The notes under the pieces: model-generated | What the model was told of the DNA's origin: nothing | Databases searched by the model: none | Seen by the model: the letters and a program-made list of their open reading frames with translations, nothing else | Made by a program: the position numbers and the translations under genes | DNA from: a virus | DNA length: 52,142 nucleotides | Virus record (IMG/VR): IMGVR_UViG_3300000525_000005 | Span: 1-52,142 of that record | Strand: one strand, 5' to 3' | Part shown: one piece after another, positions 31,878 to 41,300 of the stretch | Layout of the letters: each line of letters opens with the position of its first letter | Numbering within the stretch: position 1 is the stretch's first letter

Positions 31878-31888
31878 TTAGCTTAGTG

Positions 31889-31914
31889 GCTCAGTCCCTA
31901 TAAGGGGACTGGGC
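31889..31914 (+). terminator. Terminator after the major capsid gene
   Basis: Stem GCTCAGTCCC/GGGACTGGGC with one T-G pair and a six-base loop, followed by TATTCTTTTTTATTT. Partial termination here would keep capsid mRNA above that of the genes downstream. Confidence 0.88.
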
Positions 31915-31953
31915 TATTCTTTTTTATTTAACTTAATTTTAAGGTATAAGATA

Positions 31954-32481
31954 ATGGCTACAGATATTAAGAAAGAAGCGGCCCAACCAACAGAGTTGGA
32001 AAACCTGAAAACTCAAGCAGACATTCTAAAGCTAGATTATAAAGCGAACATCACCGCTAAAGATCTACGCAAACAAATTATGGCAGAACTTACTTCTTTT
32101 GATGATTCTGAAGGAACTTCAGAGAAAGATCGTGCAGATATGATTGCTGAGAATACTAAACTGGTTCGTTGTATGGTTATGCCAGTGGCAGCTCACATGA
32201 GAGATTATCAAGGTCAATTATTTGGTGCAGGTAACTCTGTATTGGGTATTGTCAGTAAATTTGTTTTATTTAATACAGAATACCAAGTACCCAATATCAT
32301 CCTTAAACAGATCCAAGCCCAAGAGATGCAATTCTTCACTACTCGTAGAGTTAATGGTCAAGATGTTCGTGAGTCTAAAATGCGTAAAGCATTTAACGTA
32401 GATATCTTAGATCAAATTACCCAAGAAGAACTGGATGAGTTAAGCCGTAGCCAAGAGAATCGTCACGCTATTGATGCATAA
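31954..32481 (+). CDS. N4 gp55-like protein
   Basis: 175 residues, helical N-terminus, then VRCMVMPVAAHMRDYQGQLFG and a C-terminal helical part. Position directly after the capsid gene matches N4 gp55. Function unknown; a capsid-associated role is possible. AAGGTATAAGATA precedes the ATG. Confidence 0.65.
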   Translation: MATDIKKEAAQPTELENLKTQADILKLDYKANITAKDLRKQIMAELTSFDDSEGTSEKDRADMIAENTKLVRCMVMPVAAHMRDYQGQLFGAGNSVLGIVSKFVLFNTEYQVPNIILKQIQAQEMQFFTTRRVNGQDVRESKMRKAFNVDILDQITQEELDELSRSQENRHAIDA

Positions 32482-32498
32482 TAAATAAGGATTAGAAG

Positions 32499-33674
32499 AT
32501 GCCAGATACAATACCCATTGAAGTTCCAGTAGACTTTAATATTAATGAACTAACAGATGGTACAGTAAATGGTGCTGGTGTTTTTGATGTCCTTATGAAG
32601 TCTGTTAAAGCTCATCTAAGAGAAGAGTTTGATGCTAATAGAATAAGAGCCACAGATTACGCCAACGTTTATACTATGACTATGGGTCAGGTATTAGCAC
32701 AATCCACTCAGTACGCTACATCAAGAGCACGACTAGAGTTAGAACTCCAAGCTACTGAAGCTCAAATTGGTAAGATAAGTGCTGATACGGTATTAGTTAC
32801 TAAGCAATGTTTACTAGTAGAAGCTCAAGCAGTTAGAGAGAGCATACAAACCACTAATATTGAGGCCAATACCCGTCAGTTAGATTACATCACTAACATA
32901 CAACTACCTAGTCAAGTTGCCAGCACAGACGCGCAGACTGCGCTAACTATAAAACAACAAGCAAAACTAACTCAAGAAAATCTGAACTTAGCAGCACAGA
33001 AAGAACAGATGGATAAACAATCTTTAGATATTGTAGCTGGTACATTATTGAAAGGTGTTGAGTTGGATATGCAAACCTTTAATCGTGACTTCAAACAACC
33101 TCAAGAACTTATTTTGATGAACAAAGAAGTTGCTATTAAAGAAAGCCAATTACTAATAACTGCTAAAGAGTTGTTAGTTAAACAGGCCCAAGTAGATACA
33201 GCTAATAAAGATATTCAACTTAAAGAATCTCAACTTTCTCTGAGTATTAAAGAGTTATTAATTAAACAAACTCAAGTTGATATAGCAAATGAAGAGATAC
33301 TAATTAAGAAAGCGCAGTTACTAGTTACTAAGTATGAACTAACTAATAAACTACCTGCTGAAGTATCATTGGTTAACTCTCAATCAGATCTGTATTCACA
33401 GAAGTCAATTACTGAGAAAGCTCAAGTAGACAGTACAGTTATTGGTGTGGGTTCAGTTACTGATCTTAATAATAAGTTAATCACTGAGCAGTCTAAGACT
33501 TTCTTAAGGAGTGCACAGCAGACAGCGGCCAAGCTATTAATTGATACTTGGAACGTTAGGCATACAGCAGACCCTGATGGTAACTTGGAGGATAATAATA
33601 ACAAGTTAGAAGATGCGACCATTGGACGTGCGGTACAGGCAGTAATGGGTGGGATTGATATTATTATCCCTTAA
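32499..33674 (+). CDS. N4 gp54-like structural protein with coiled-coil repeats
   Basis: 391 residues. Most of residues 80-310 is Gln/Leu/Lys-rich helix. Near residues 205-290 there are three tandem repeats of about 28 residues (units starting NKEVAIKESQL, NKDIQLKESQL, NEEILIKKAQL, each with KELL- or YELT-like centres). A long fibre or tail-associated coiled coil is likely. In N4, gp54 is a virion protein of the tail region. AAGGATTAGAAG precedes the ATG. Confidence 0.7.
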   Translation: MPDTIPIEVPVDFNINELTDGTVNGAGVFDVLMKSVKAHLREEFDANRIRATDYANVYTMTMGQVLAQSTQYATSRARLELELQATEAQIGKISADTVLVTKQCLLVEAQAVRESIQTTNIEANTRQLDYITNIQLPSQVASTDAQTALTIKQQAKLTQENLNLAAQKEQMDKQSLDIVAGTLLKGVELDMQTFNRDFKQPQELILMNKEVAIKESQLLITAKELLVKQAQVDTANKDIQLKESQLSLSIKELLIKQTQVDIANEEILIKKAQLLVTKYELTNKLPAEVSLVNSQSDLYSQKSITEKAQVDSTVIGVGSVTDLNNKLITEQSKTFLRSAQQTAAKLLIDTWNVRHTADPDGNLEDNNNKLEDATIGRAVQAVMGGIDIIIP

Positions 33675-33689
33675 AGGTTTTAATATAAG

Positions 33690-33723
33690 ATAGGGCATTG
33701 GAAACAATGTCCTATTTTTTTTT
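33690..33723 (+). terminator. Terminator between the gp54- and gp53-like genes
   Basis: Stem ATAGGGCATTG/CAATGTCCTAT with one G-U pair and a GAAA tetraloop, followed by a run of ten Ts. A very strong rho-independent terminator. Confidence 0.92.
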
Positions 33724-33737
33724 ATGGGTAAAATATT

Positions 33738-36056
33738 ATGGGTAGCAAGACGTATGTAAACTCAGTAACAGAGAGGTTACTAGAGAGTAAGAACTTTCAT
33801 AGCTCAAGTGATCTTGGTATGCAAAGATATCTATACGAGCAAAAGACTAAGACAAAACCTAACATGAGGGGGAAATCAATAAGTGATTGTCTACTAGGCG
33901 CAGCAAAAGGATCTATGCCTAAGAAGTTTAGATCAGCTTATAATCTGGCATCCAATACAGATAGATATACATATGGGTTACCTCAATCTTATCTAAGTAC
34001 CACAGCCACTCAAGATATTAATAATAGTTTTGAGACTTATTTGAATACACAAGAAACAGGTGTAGTAGAGGTTATATACAGTAAGCTCAATAGTAAAAAC
34101 ATGTATCACTATGCTTGGGGTAAGGTATTTGAGGATCTTGGTTATAGCTCTAAGTCAAATGAACTTAAAGTAGTTAGTGTATCTAAAGGCACGCCTTGCT
34201 ATCTATTCAGTAGTCAATTAACTCTCTCACAGAGGTCTTATGAAAAGTATTTATTAGACGGTAACTTAGAACAGAATGGTTTAAGTATGTCTTATGGAGC
34301 GGCCTTTGAGAGAGAAGAGAATCCGTACAGAGAGCAGCCAGATATCCTTATGGGGCTCAATAGTAAGCTAAGTGTAGTATACGCTTATGAGAAGGGAGGG
34401 GAGGTCTTAAAAGGTATACTAGACATAATCTTAGAAGATGTAAATCCAGCTATCACAGAAGCAGAAGTAGAAGAAACTCCTCCTATATTTGATTGGTGGG
34501 GAATTAGAATAGAGTCTAGGGAGCCTAATACCTTACCTACTGAGAATGAGTACATTCAAGCCATGTATTTAGTAGATGGAGTCATGAAGATATTCAGTTA
34601 CGAGTATCAATCAGGTGGTATACCAGAAGTAGATACTTCAGTAAGTTATGAAGAAAGTATAGGTCAGTATTACCCTCGCATATACATACGAGAACATGCT
34701 AGGTATACGAAGGATTTACCTAAAGATAATATTAGAAGAGAAAGCACAGTTAAAATGCTTAATAAACTTGGTTTAAAGATAGAGCAAATCACTGATCAGT
34801 TACACGAAGCAATAGGAGAAGTAGATGGTGATTACAAGTATATGTTCTTACATCTAACAGTTTCTATTAATAAAGATAAAGATGATTTAACAACAGGTAA
34901 ATATCTATTTAATTATTTTGATTCTTTAAGAGAAGTGAGTGGCACTATTCCAACCAGTCATAGGAAAGTCCCAATACTCTCTAATGAGAAAGGTAATATT
35001 AATCAAAGTGTTAGAGATGGATCATATAATCAAGAGATAAGCTTTTGGAAGACTGGTAAAAGTATTAAGAATGGTATTGCTAAAAATAATGCAGGAGTAG
35101 AACTAGAGATAGGAGATCACTGTGTTAAGTATAAATCCTTAAATTATACTGGTATACATACCATAATCAAACAGATAAATACCAGTCAGTACATTGAGTT
35201 AGAAGTTGCTGGTTTAGTTATGAGACATAAGTTCTACGGTCAAACCGTTACTGCTGGTGGTGGTGATGATAATTTAACTATACCTTTAGATAAAATAGCA
35301 GTAGAAAGTCTCGTTCTAAAAGATCAAGAATTACTTGTAAACAGGTCATTACAACTAACGATTACCACAATGAAAGTTGTTAAAACAAAGTGGTATCAAA
35401 CCGGTATTTTTAAAGTAGTTCTGGTTGTTATATCTATTGCTATAAATATAGTAATCCCCGGATCTGGACTGACACTAATGGCTTTACTACAAGCGGTGGC
35501 TACAACCATAGTGATAGGTATAGCTGTAAACTTGGCTGTGGGGTTACTAGTTAAACTTGCAGTGTCTATAGGCTTGTCTTCAGAGTTAGTAGCAGTTATA
35601 GCATTTATTGCTACATTAGCCACTTTGGCCGCAACAGGCCGTATAGACTTCAGTAAAGTAATAGATGCAAGAGCTTTAATGAATGGTTTAAATATAGCTA
35701 AAAATGCACATGGTAAGTCTGTAGCTATAGGTATAGAAACAGTTAAAGGTAAGATGGATGACTTCAAAGAATATGCTGATGACCAATGGAAGAAGTTAGA
35801 AGCTGCTCAAGATATGCTTGATACTGGAGTTATTCCCCCTAGTCTAATGATGTTAACTGGGCCCATAAACCAAATAGAAGTTTATTTGGGAGAGAGCGCT
35901 AAAGAGTTCTATACTAGATTAACCACGATAGATGTTTATGACTTTACAGTTAATATGGTTGAATACTTTGAAGAGATATACACAACCCCTCCTAAATACA
36001 AGCATATAAAGACTGTTAATTCTGTAGACATTACTGACGTATTATTAATTACTTAA
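33738..36056 (+). CDS. N4 gp53-like structural/ejection protein with a hydrophobic domain
   Basis: 772 residues. The N-terminal 540 are mixed beta and helical. Residues 560-634 are strongly hydrophobic with at least three potential membrane helices (FKVVLVVISIAINIVI, VATTIVIGIAVNLAVGLLV, LVAVIAFIATLATLAA), followed by a helical tail. Such a segment in a virion protein suggests insertion into the host membrane during DNA ejection. N4 gp53 lies at this place. Promoter or ribosome binding site is weak: GGGTAAAATATT precedes the ATG. Confidence 0.7.
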   Translation: MGSKTYVNSVTERLLESKNFHSSSDLGMQRYLYEQKTKTKPNMRGKSISDCLLGAAKGSMPKKFRSAYNLASNTDRYTYGLPQSYLSTTATQDINNSFETYLNTQETGVVEVIYSKLNSKNMYHYAWGKVFEDLGYSSKSNELKVVSVSKGTPCYLFSSQLTLSQRSYEKYLLDGNLEQNGLSMSYGAAFEREENPYREQPDILMGLNSKLSVVYAYEKGGEVLKGILDIILEDVNPAITEAEVEETPPIFDWWGIRIESREPNTLPTENEYIQAMYLVDGVMKIFSYEYQSGGIPEVDTSVSYEESIGQYYPRIYIREHARYTKDLPKDNIRRESTVKMLNKLGLKIEQITDQLHEAIGEVDGDYKYMFLHLTVSINKDKDDLTTGKYLFNYFDSLREVSGTIPTSHRKVPILSNEKGNINQSVRDGSYNQEISFWKTGKSIKNGIAKNNAGVELEIGDHCVKYKSLNYTGIHTIIKQINTSQYIELEVAGLVMRHKFYGQTVTAGGGDDNLTIPLDKIAVESLVLKDQELLVNRSLQLTITTMKVVKTKWYQTGIFKVVLVVISIAINIVIPGSGLTLMALLQAVATTIVIGIAVNLAVGLLVKLAVSIGLSSELVAVIAFIATLATLAATGRIDFSKVIDARALMNGLNIAKNAHGKSVAIGIETVKGKMDDFKEYADDQWKKLEAAQDMLDTGVIPPSLMMLTGPINQIEVYLGESAKEFYTRLTTIDVYDFTVNMVEYFEEIYTTPPKYKHIKTVNSVDITDVLLIT

Positions 36057-36065
36057 GGAAACAAG

Positions 36066-36728
36066 ATGAACAATCAATACCCAAGAAGACAGCCTAACGA
36101 GAACTATTACAATCCTCAGCCTGCTGCTACTCAATTACCACCATTAAGTTTTGACCCTAATTCTGGATTCTCTGGTGGCTATGCTGCTCCCTCAGGTTTT
36201 GGACCATCTTCTGTAGGGGGTTATATGAATGGAGGAGCCTATCAACCAAATGCTATGCAACAACAGCAGAACACGGTTGGACAGATTGCCAGTACTAATA
36301 ACTTTGATCCTAATCCTATTAAGACTTTTGGGTTAGACGGTGGATCTTTTGAATATGGAAACCAAGTAAACGGTTTATCTGGAAACTCTGATGCTTTTGA
36401 TACTGCATGGGGAAAGACTGAAGGAATATCGGACAATTATAAAGGAGAAAGTTCTTTAGGATCAGCGTGGGATAAGATGGGGTTTGGTGAAAAAGGAGCT
36501 GCTGTACTAGGTGGGGTATCCAGTGTATATGGAATGTACAATGCACATAAAGCAGGTAAGTTAGCTAAAGATCAATTCTCCTTTCAAAAGAAAGCTTTCA
36601 ATAAGAACTTTGATGCACAAGCCAAAATGACCAACTCTGGACTAGCAGATAGACAGGCAGCTAGATATGCACGTAACCCTGACCAACATAAATCAGTGAA
36701 AGATTATATGACTAAGTATGGAGTATAA
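36066..36728 (+). CDS. N4 gp52-like protein
   Basis: 220 residues. The first 110 are Asn/Gln/Pro/Gly-rich and probably disordered; a short Gly/Ala stretch (GEKGAAVLGGVSSVYGMYNA) and a basic helical end follow. AAGGAAACAAG precedes the ATG. Position corresponds to N4 gp52, a virion protein. It may be an ejected or tail protein. Confidence 0.65.
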   Translation: MNNQYPRRQPNENYYNPQPAATQLPPLSFDPNSGFSGGYAAPSGFGPSSVGGYMNGGAYQPNAMQQQQNTVGQIASTNNFDPNPIKTFGLDGGSFEYGNQVNGLSGNSDAFDTAWGKTEGISDNYKGESSLGSAWDKMGFGEKGAAVLGGVSSVYGMYNAHKAGKLAKDQFSFQKKAFNKNFDAQAKMTNSGLADRQAARYARNPDQHKSVKDYMTKYGV

Positions 36729-36731
36729 GAT

Positions 36732-38240
36732 ATGGCTGTTAATAGGTTTAATCAAATAGCTGCCCCTAACTTTAGTAATTCTAATGATTTATTAAAGTTA
36801 TCAATGGATCAAGGAAACCAAGCTCTTGCAGGTCTTACCCAGACTTGGGATGATGCTATGAAGGGGGTACAGAATAGGGTACAGGGTGACATGCAAAGCC
36901 TGATAAACAGTCAGAGTGCAGCTGACTTAAGGGATCCCGCTAAGAAACAACTGTTACAACAACAACTTTCAGATATGGATAATGAAGGCAATCTTAGGAT
37001 GGCAGACATGGCTAAGATGAATGCTTACCAAGATAATAGGTCAGGAGTACTGGTAGGTAGAGATCAAGCCATTAATCAAAACAGTCTAACTAGCGCTAGG
37101 GTTATAGGTCAAGGCTTAAACAATCAAATTACTGAAGTAGAAAATAATAGAACAGTTAAGGGTTATAATAAAGAGGATGCTGCTAGTGCAGAGGCGAAAA
37201 TATATGATGAACAGGTAGATGGTTACTTAAATGTTATTAGAAATAGAGATAGATTTGCTGAAGGTTCTCCAGAAGCGTTAGCTAATGCTCAGGCAGGGGC
37301 TGACTATTTAGCGGGATTTGGGCCTATGTCTAATGCGCAAGTTTATAGATTCCAAGAAGCTGTAAATCAAAAGTTATCTGGTAAGAACAAAGCTAATCAA
37401 GCCAATACATCTACTAATCAAAAGTTAAATGCAGGAGCAATTAATATTGCTTCCGCACAAAAGAGATTAGATAATATGGATGAAGATCAAAGTATGGAGG
37501 TTGATCTTCATGCTATAAAGGTTATGAATAATACCAACTCAACAAGAAATGATATACAAAATGCTCTTGATAAAACATCACTTTCTATTGGAGGTAATAA
37601 AAGTGAGAGGTTTTTGGATGATAACAATAATGTTGTCACTAATTGGAAAGCAGTAGCTGGAAGAGTAGCAAGTAACGCTACTAAATTAACTGAAAGTGTT
37701 CTTAACCCTGAGGATGTTCAAGACTTTGTTCAATATTCCATGGAGTCCAGAGGAGAAGATGTATCTTCTAGAGACAGAAACTCAATGGAAGCGGTTAATA
37801 GATTCTTTACTCGTCATGCTGCCAACGCTGAAAATACAGATGAAATGTTAAGTGAAAAGCAAAAGTATGAAGTATATTCAAGATATATGACAGGAGGAGA
37901 TCAGTTTAGTAGATGGGGATTATCTGTTAACGAAGCTAATAGGTTAAATAAGATTATGCCTAATCTTATTAAACAACAGCTTGACGGGGACAAGAAGAAA
38001 GTAGGGGATAAACTTAGAACATACTACTTAGATGTATTTAATGGTTTAAGTGCTGGAAAGTTTGGAGTAGCTGCTGGTAAAGCAGCTATTGAGATGGGGC
38101 TAGGTACTGACAATCCACACTTTAATTATTTCCCTAAAGGAGTACAGAATCAACTTAAGATTGTTAATAAATCCAGGGCTAAATCAGTAGCTGGAAGTCA
38201 AACATTTCTAGGGGTCTTTCAAGACGCTAAGAATAGATAA
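36732..38240 (+). CDS. N4 gp51-like virion protein
   Basis: 502 residues, almost entirely helical with many Asn, Gln and Asp, no membrane segment. Located between gp52-like and virion polymerase genes, as N4 gp51. In N4, gp51 is among the proteins that accompany the polymerase in the virion; whether it is ejected here is not shown. A terminator follows. Confidence 0.7.
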   Translation: MAVNRFNQIAAPNFSNSNDLLKLSMDQGNQALAGLTQTWDDAMKGVQNRVQGDMQSLINSQSAADLRDPAKKQLLQQQLSDMDNEGNLRMADMAKMNAYQDNRSGVLVGRDQAINQNSLTSARVIGQGLNNQITEVENNRTVKGYNKEDAASAEAKIYDEQVDGYLNVIRNRDRFAEGSPEALANAQAGADYLAGFGPMSNAQVYRFQEAVNQKLSGKNKANQANTSTNQKLNAGAINIASAQKRLDNMDEDQSMEVDLHAIKVMNNTNSTRNDIQNALDKTSLSIGGNKSERFLDDNNNVVTNWKAVAGRVASNATKLTESVLNPEDVQDFVQYSMESRGEDVSSRDRNSMEAVNRFFTRHAANAENTDEMLSEKQKYEVYSRYMTGGDQFSRWGLSVNEANRLNKIMPNLIKQQLDGDKKKVGDKLRTYYLDVFNGLSAGKFGVAAGKAAIEMGLGTDNPHFNYFPKGVQNQLKIVNKSRAKSVAGSQTFLGVFQDAKNR

Positions 38241-38243
38241 GAA

Positions 38244-38271
38244 ATAAAGCCACTTTAATAAGTGGCTTTAT
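38244..38271 (+). terminator. Terminator before the virion RNA polymerase gene
   Basis: Stem ATAAAGCCACTT/AAGTGGCTTTAT with a TAAT loop, followed by TTTTTG. It separates the giant gene from the upstream late genes, so the giant gene needs its own promoter. Confidence 0.9.
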
Positions 38272-38292
38272 TTTTGATACCTATACATCAAT

Positions 38293-38321
38293 CTGTGTAC
38301 AATCAGTACCATTAATATAAT
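38293..38321 (+). promoter_or_regulatory. Candidate promoter of the virion RNA polymerase gene
   Basis: A consensus TATAAT (38316-38321) lies after a terminator and before the 38343 start, at a spacing that would place the transcript start near 38328. The -35 position holds CTGTGT, a poor match. N4 late promoters are host sigma-70 promoters with weak -35 boxes, so this fits, but it is inference. Confidence 0.5.
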
Positions 38322-38342
38322 ACTTAAATAAGAGTGAGTCCT

Positions 38343-41300
38343 ATGGCTACGAATAATTCCGTTACTGATATCCTCGCACAAGCTAGAATAAATGCTCCAG
38401 CTACAGTACGGGAAGCTCAGAATAGTGCTAAAAATCGTTTGGCTCAGATATCCGGTGTTGATACGACAGCTGCACCTCAGTCAAGTTTCCCTAACTATGA
38501 TGAATACGAGGCAATAACTGCTCAAGCTCAAAGTGAGGCTGTGATGCAAGGTATGCCTCTAGCTAGAAGACAGGATGAGAAACAGAAAGACTTATTAAGT
38601 GCAGTAGCAGGGGGTGGTGTTGGTGTGGCTAATACAGTAGCAACTGGTGGTGCACTTATAGGTAGTGGTTGGAGAAATATAGGAGAAGCTTTTGCAGGAA
38701 AACAAGCAACTCCTGCTGATGAATGGATAAATAATACCACTAATGCTCTAGGTATTAACCAAGCACAGGATTATTGGAATGATCAAGAATCTTCGATTAC
38801 TAAAGGTAAAAGAGCACAGCTTAGCTCTATAATGGAAAATCCTAATATAGGGGAGATTGAACGTGCCAAACAGACAGGTCAGTATTACTTAGATAATCCA
38901 GATATGCTAGGTCTAGATACTGCTAAGGTAGTACCTCAATCCTTAATGGAAATGTACATTGGCGGTAAATTTATTAAAGGTAGTAGACACCTTAATAAAC
39001 TAGGAGCAGGAACTAAAGCAGGCATTAATGCTGGTGGTTCTATATCTCTTAATACAGTAAATCAGATAGCACGTAACGAAGATGTTGAACTAACACCTAG
39101 GAATCTTGCAGTAGCTGGCGGTATTGGTTTTGCTGGTGGTGCTGTTACTAAGCTTATGGCTGGTGGTAAAGGCTTTGATGTGGATGGACTATTTACAGGT
39201 GGTTCTAATAATATAGCAGCCGCTAGTGCTCCAAGAGCTATTGCATCTGGTTTTGCAAAAGAGTTTTTAGAAGAAGCTACACAGGAAGGCCCTATTGAGG
39301 GTGGCGGTATGAACTACATTGAGGGTAATCCTCTTATGCAAGGTGTAGGTGGTAAAGCAGCTCAAGGTGGTGCTTTAGGTGCTACATCTTCTTTTGGATT
39401 GGGTCTTGGCCCCAATATATTAAATAATGTAGCCAGTGATGCTCAATTAGCTCAACAAAGAAGAGTAGAACAAGATCAAGCTGTTAATGGAAAACCTGAT
39501 GAGAATGCAGATGTAGAAAGTCCTAAGTACAATCCATCTAGATCATACAAACAAGCTATCAGAGATCAAGGTTCTAATGACCCAGAAGTTCGTAAAGCTG
39601 CTTTAGATTCAATGAAAGATATTAGTTATAAAGCTGACAAGAAGATGTTTGAATTAGATGAAGCTATCAGAGCTGAAGTTGATCCTACAGTTAAAGCTGA
39701 TTTGATTGCTCAGAAAGATGCTTTTGAAAATGAGAAATTGACTCCTCTTAAAGCTGAAATCAAGAATTACATGAACTATGTACAAAAGAACCAGAAAGAA
39801 CTTCTTACTAAGATTGGTTTAGAAATAGGTCAAGTACAGGCACGTAGAACAGCTCTCACAGAGGCTGCTAGTGCTGAGATAGAAGTACCTGAGACAAGTA
39901 CAGCTTCTATGAATAATGGTACGCCTACGGCTGCCACAGCTCCAGCTACGGCCCCAACTGTATCACCTAATAAGGGTAAATATAGTGATCTAATTGACGG
40001 GAAGGCTAAGCAGTATGGTGTGGCTCCAACATTAATTAATGCCATGGTACAAGCAGAATCAGCATTTGATCCTAATGCTAAGTCACCTGTGGGTGCTAGC
40101 GGCCTAATGCAACTAATGCCCGATACGGCTGAAGAGTTGGGTGTACATGACTCTACTAATCCTGAACAGAATATTGATGGTGGGGTTAGGTACATAAAAC
40201 AATTACAGGATAAGTATAAAGGTAATATTACCCACGCTCTTATGGCGTACAACTGGGGTATGGGTAACGTTGACCAATATATAGCTGATAGAGCTGCTGG
40301 TAAGAAACCTAGAATGCCTGAGGAAACTCGTAATTACGTTAATAAAATTAAAGCTAACGTAAGAAGTATGCAAACCAATAAAACTAGTAGTTCTAGTCCA
40401 AGTACTGCAAGGGATCCTAAGAACTATCTTAAGTATAGTAATTCTGGTGCTAGTCGTAATGAAAAACTAGATAGTAAACTAGAGAAAGCTTTAGGATTCC
40501 TACAAGACATGGGAGTCACCTACGATATTAACTCAGGTGGGCAATCAGCTACGAGCAGAGGTAAAGTAGGGAGTACAGCGCATAATGACGGACATGCAGG
40601 TGATGGTGTTCTTATATATAAAGGTAGGGAGCTTCATTGGAATAATAAAGAAGACTTACCTATTTTAGAGAAGATTGTAGAAGAAGCTGCTGCCAATGGT
40701 ATTAATGCCATAGGTGCTGGTTACATGGGTAAAAGAGGTAAGATACATTTTGGTATTCAAAAGAATGGTGGAGCATGGGGTGGTGGTGGAACTACTGACA
40801 GTCCTGGTTTTAAGTGGGTAACTGACGCTCAAGAAAGAGGTAAGAACCGTAAACCTACTACTCCTATGGACACCACTGCTGAAGTACAGGAAGAAGAGGA
40901 TGTTTGGGAAGATGTAGTTATAGAAGATATTGAAGAGCTAAATGTTGAGGAGAGTCCAGAACTAACTGCCAATACTAAAGAGATGGAAGATGTTAAGGAA
41001 CGTGGTAAAGCTGTTATTAGAAATTCATTCAGTACTCTAACTAATGACGAGATTGATAATCATCCATTAATGAGTACTGAACAAAAAGAGGCATTGCGTG
41101 TGCTATCTGGTATAAAAACTGAGATGGCTAATTTGCGTGACACAAATAAAGTCACTAAAGACATTATGGAAGGGGATCAAAAAAGTAAGAGTGGAGATCC
41201 TCAAACCAGACATTTAGGTGTTAAACAGTACAATGAAATACTAACTCAAGCTGTAGCTGTGAATGATGTAGAAACAGTTAATAAATATATGGGATTCTTA

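Noticed and set aside
39830-40252. 140-residue frame antisense to the virion polymerase gene, and similar antisense frames at 42191-42502 and 23688-24089
   Set aside because: They lie fully inside strongly supported genes with recognisable domains, have no good ribosome binding sites and reflect codon bias of the sense gene.
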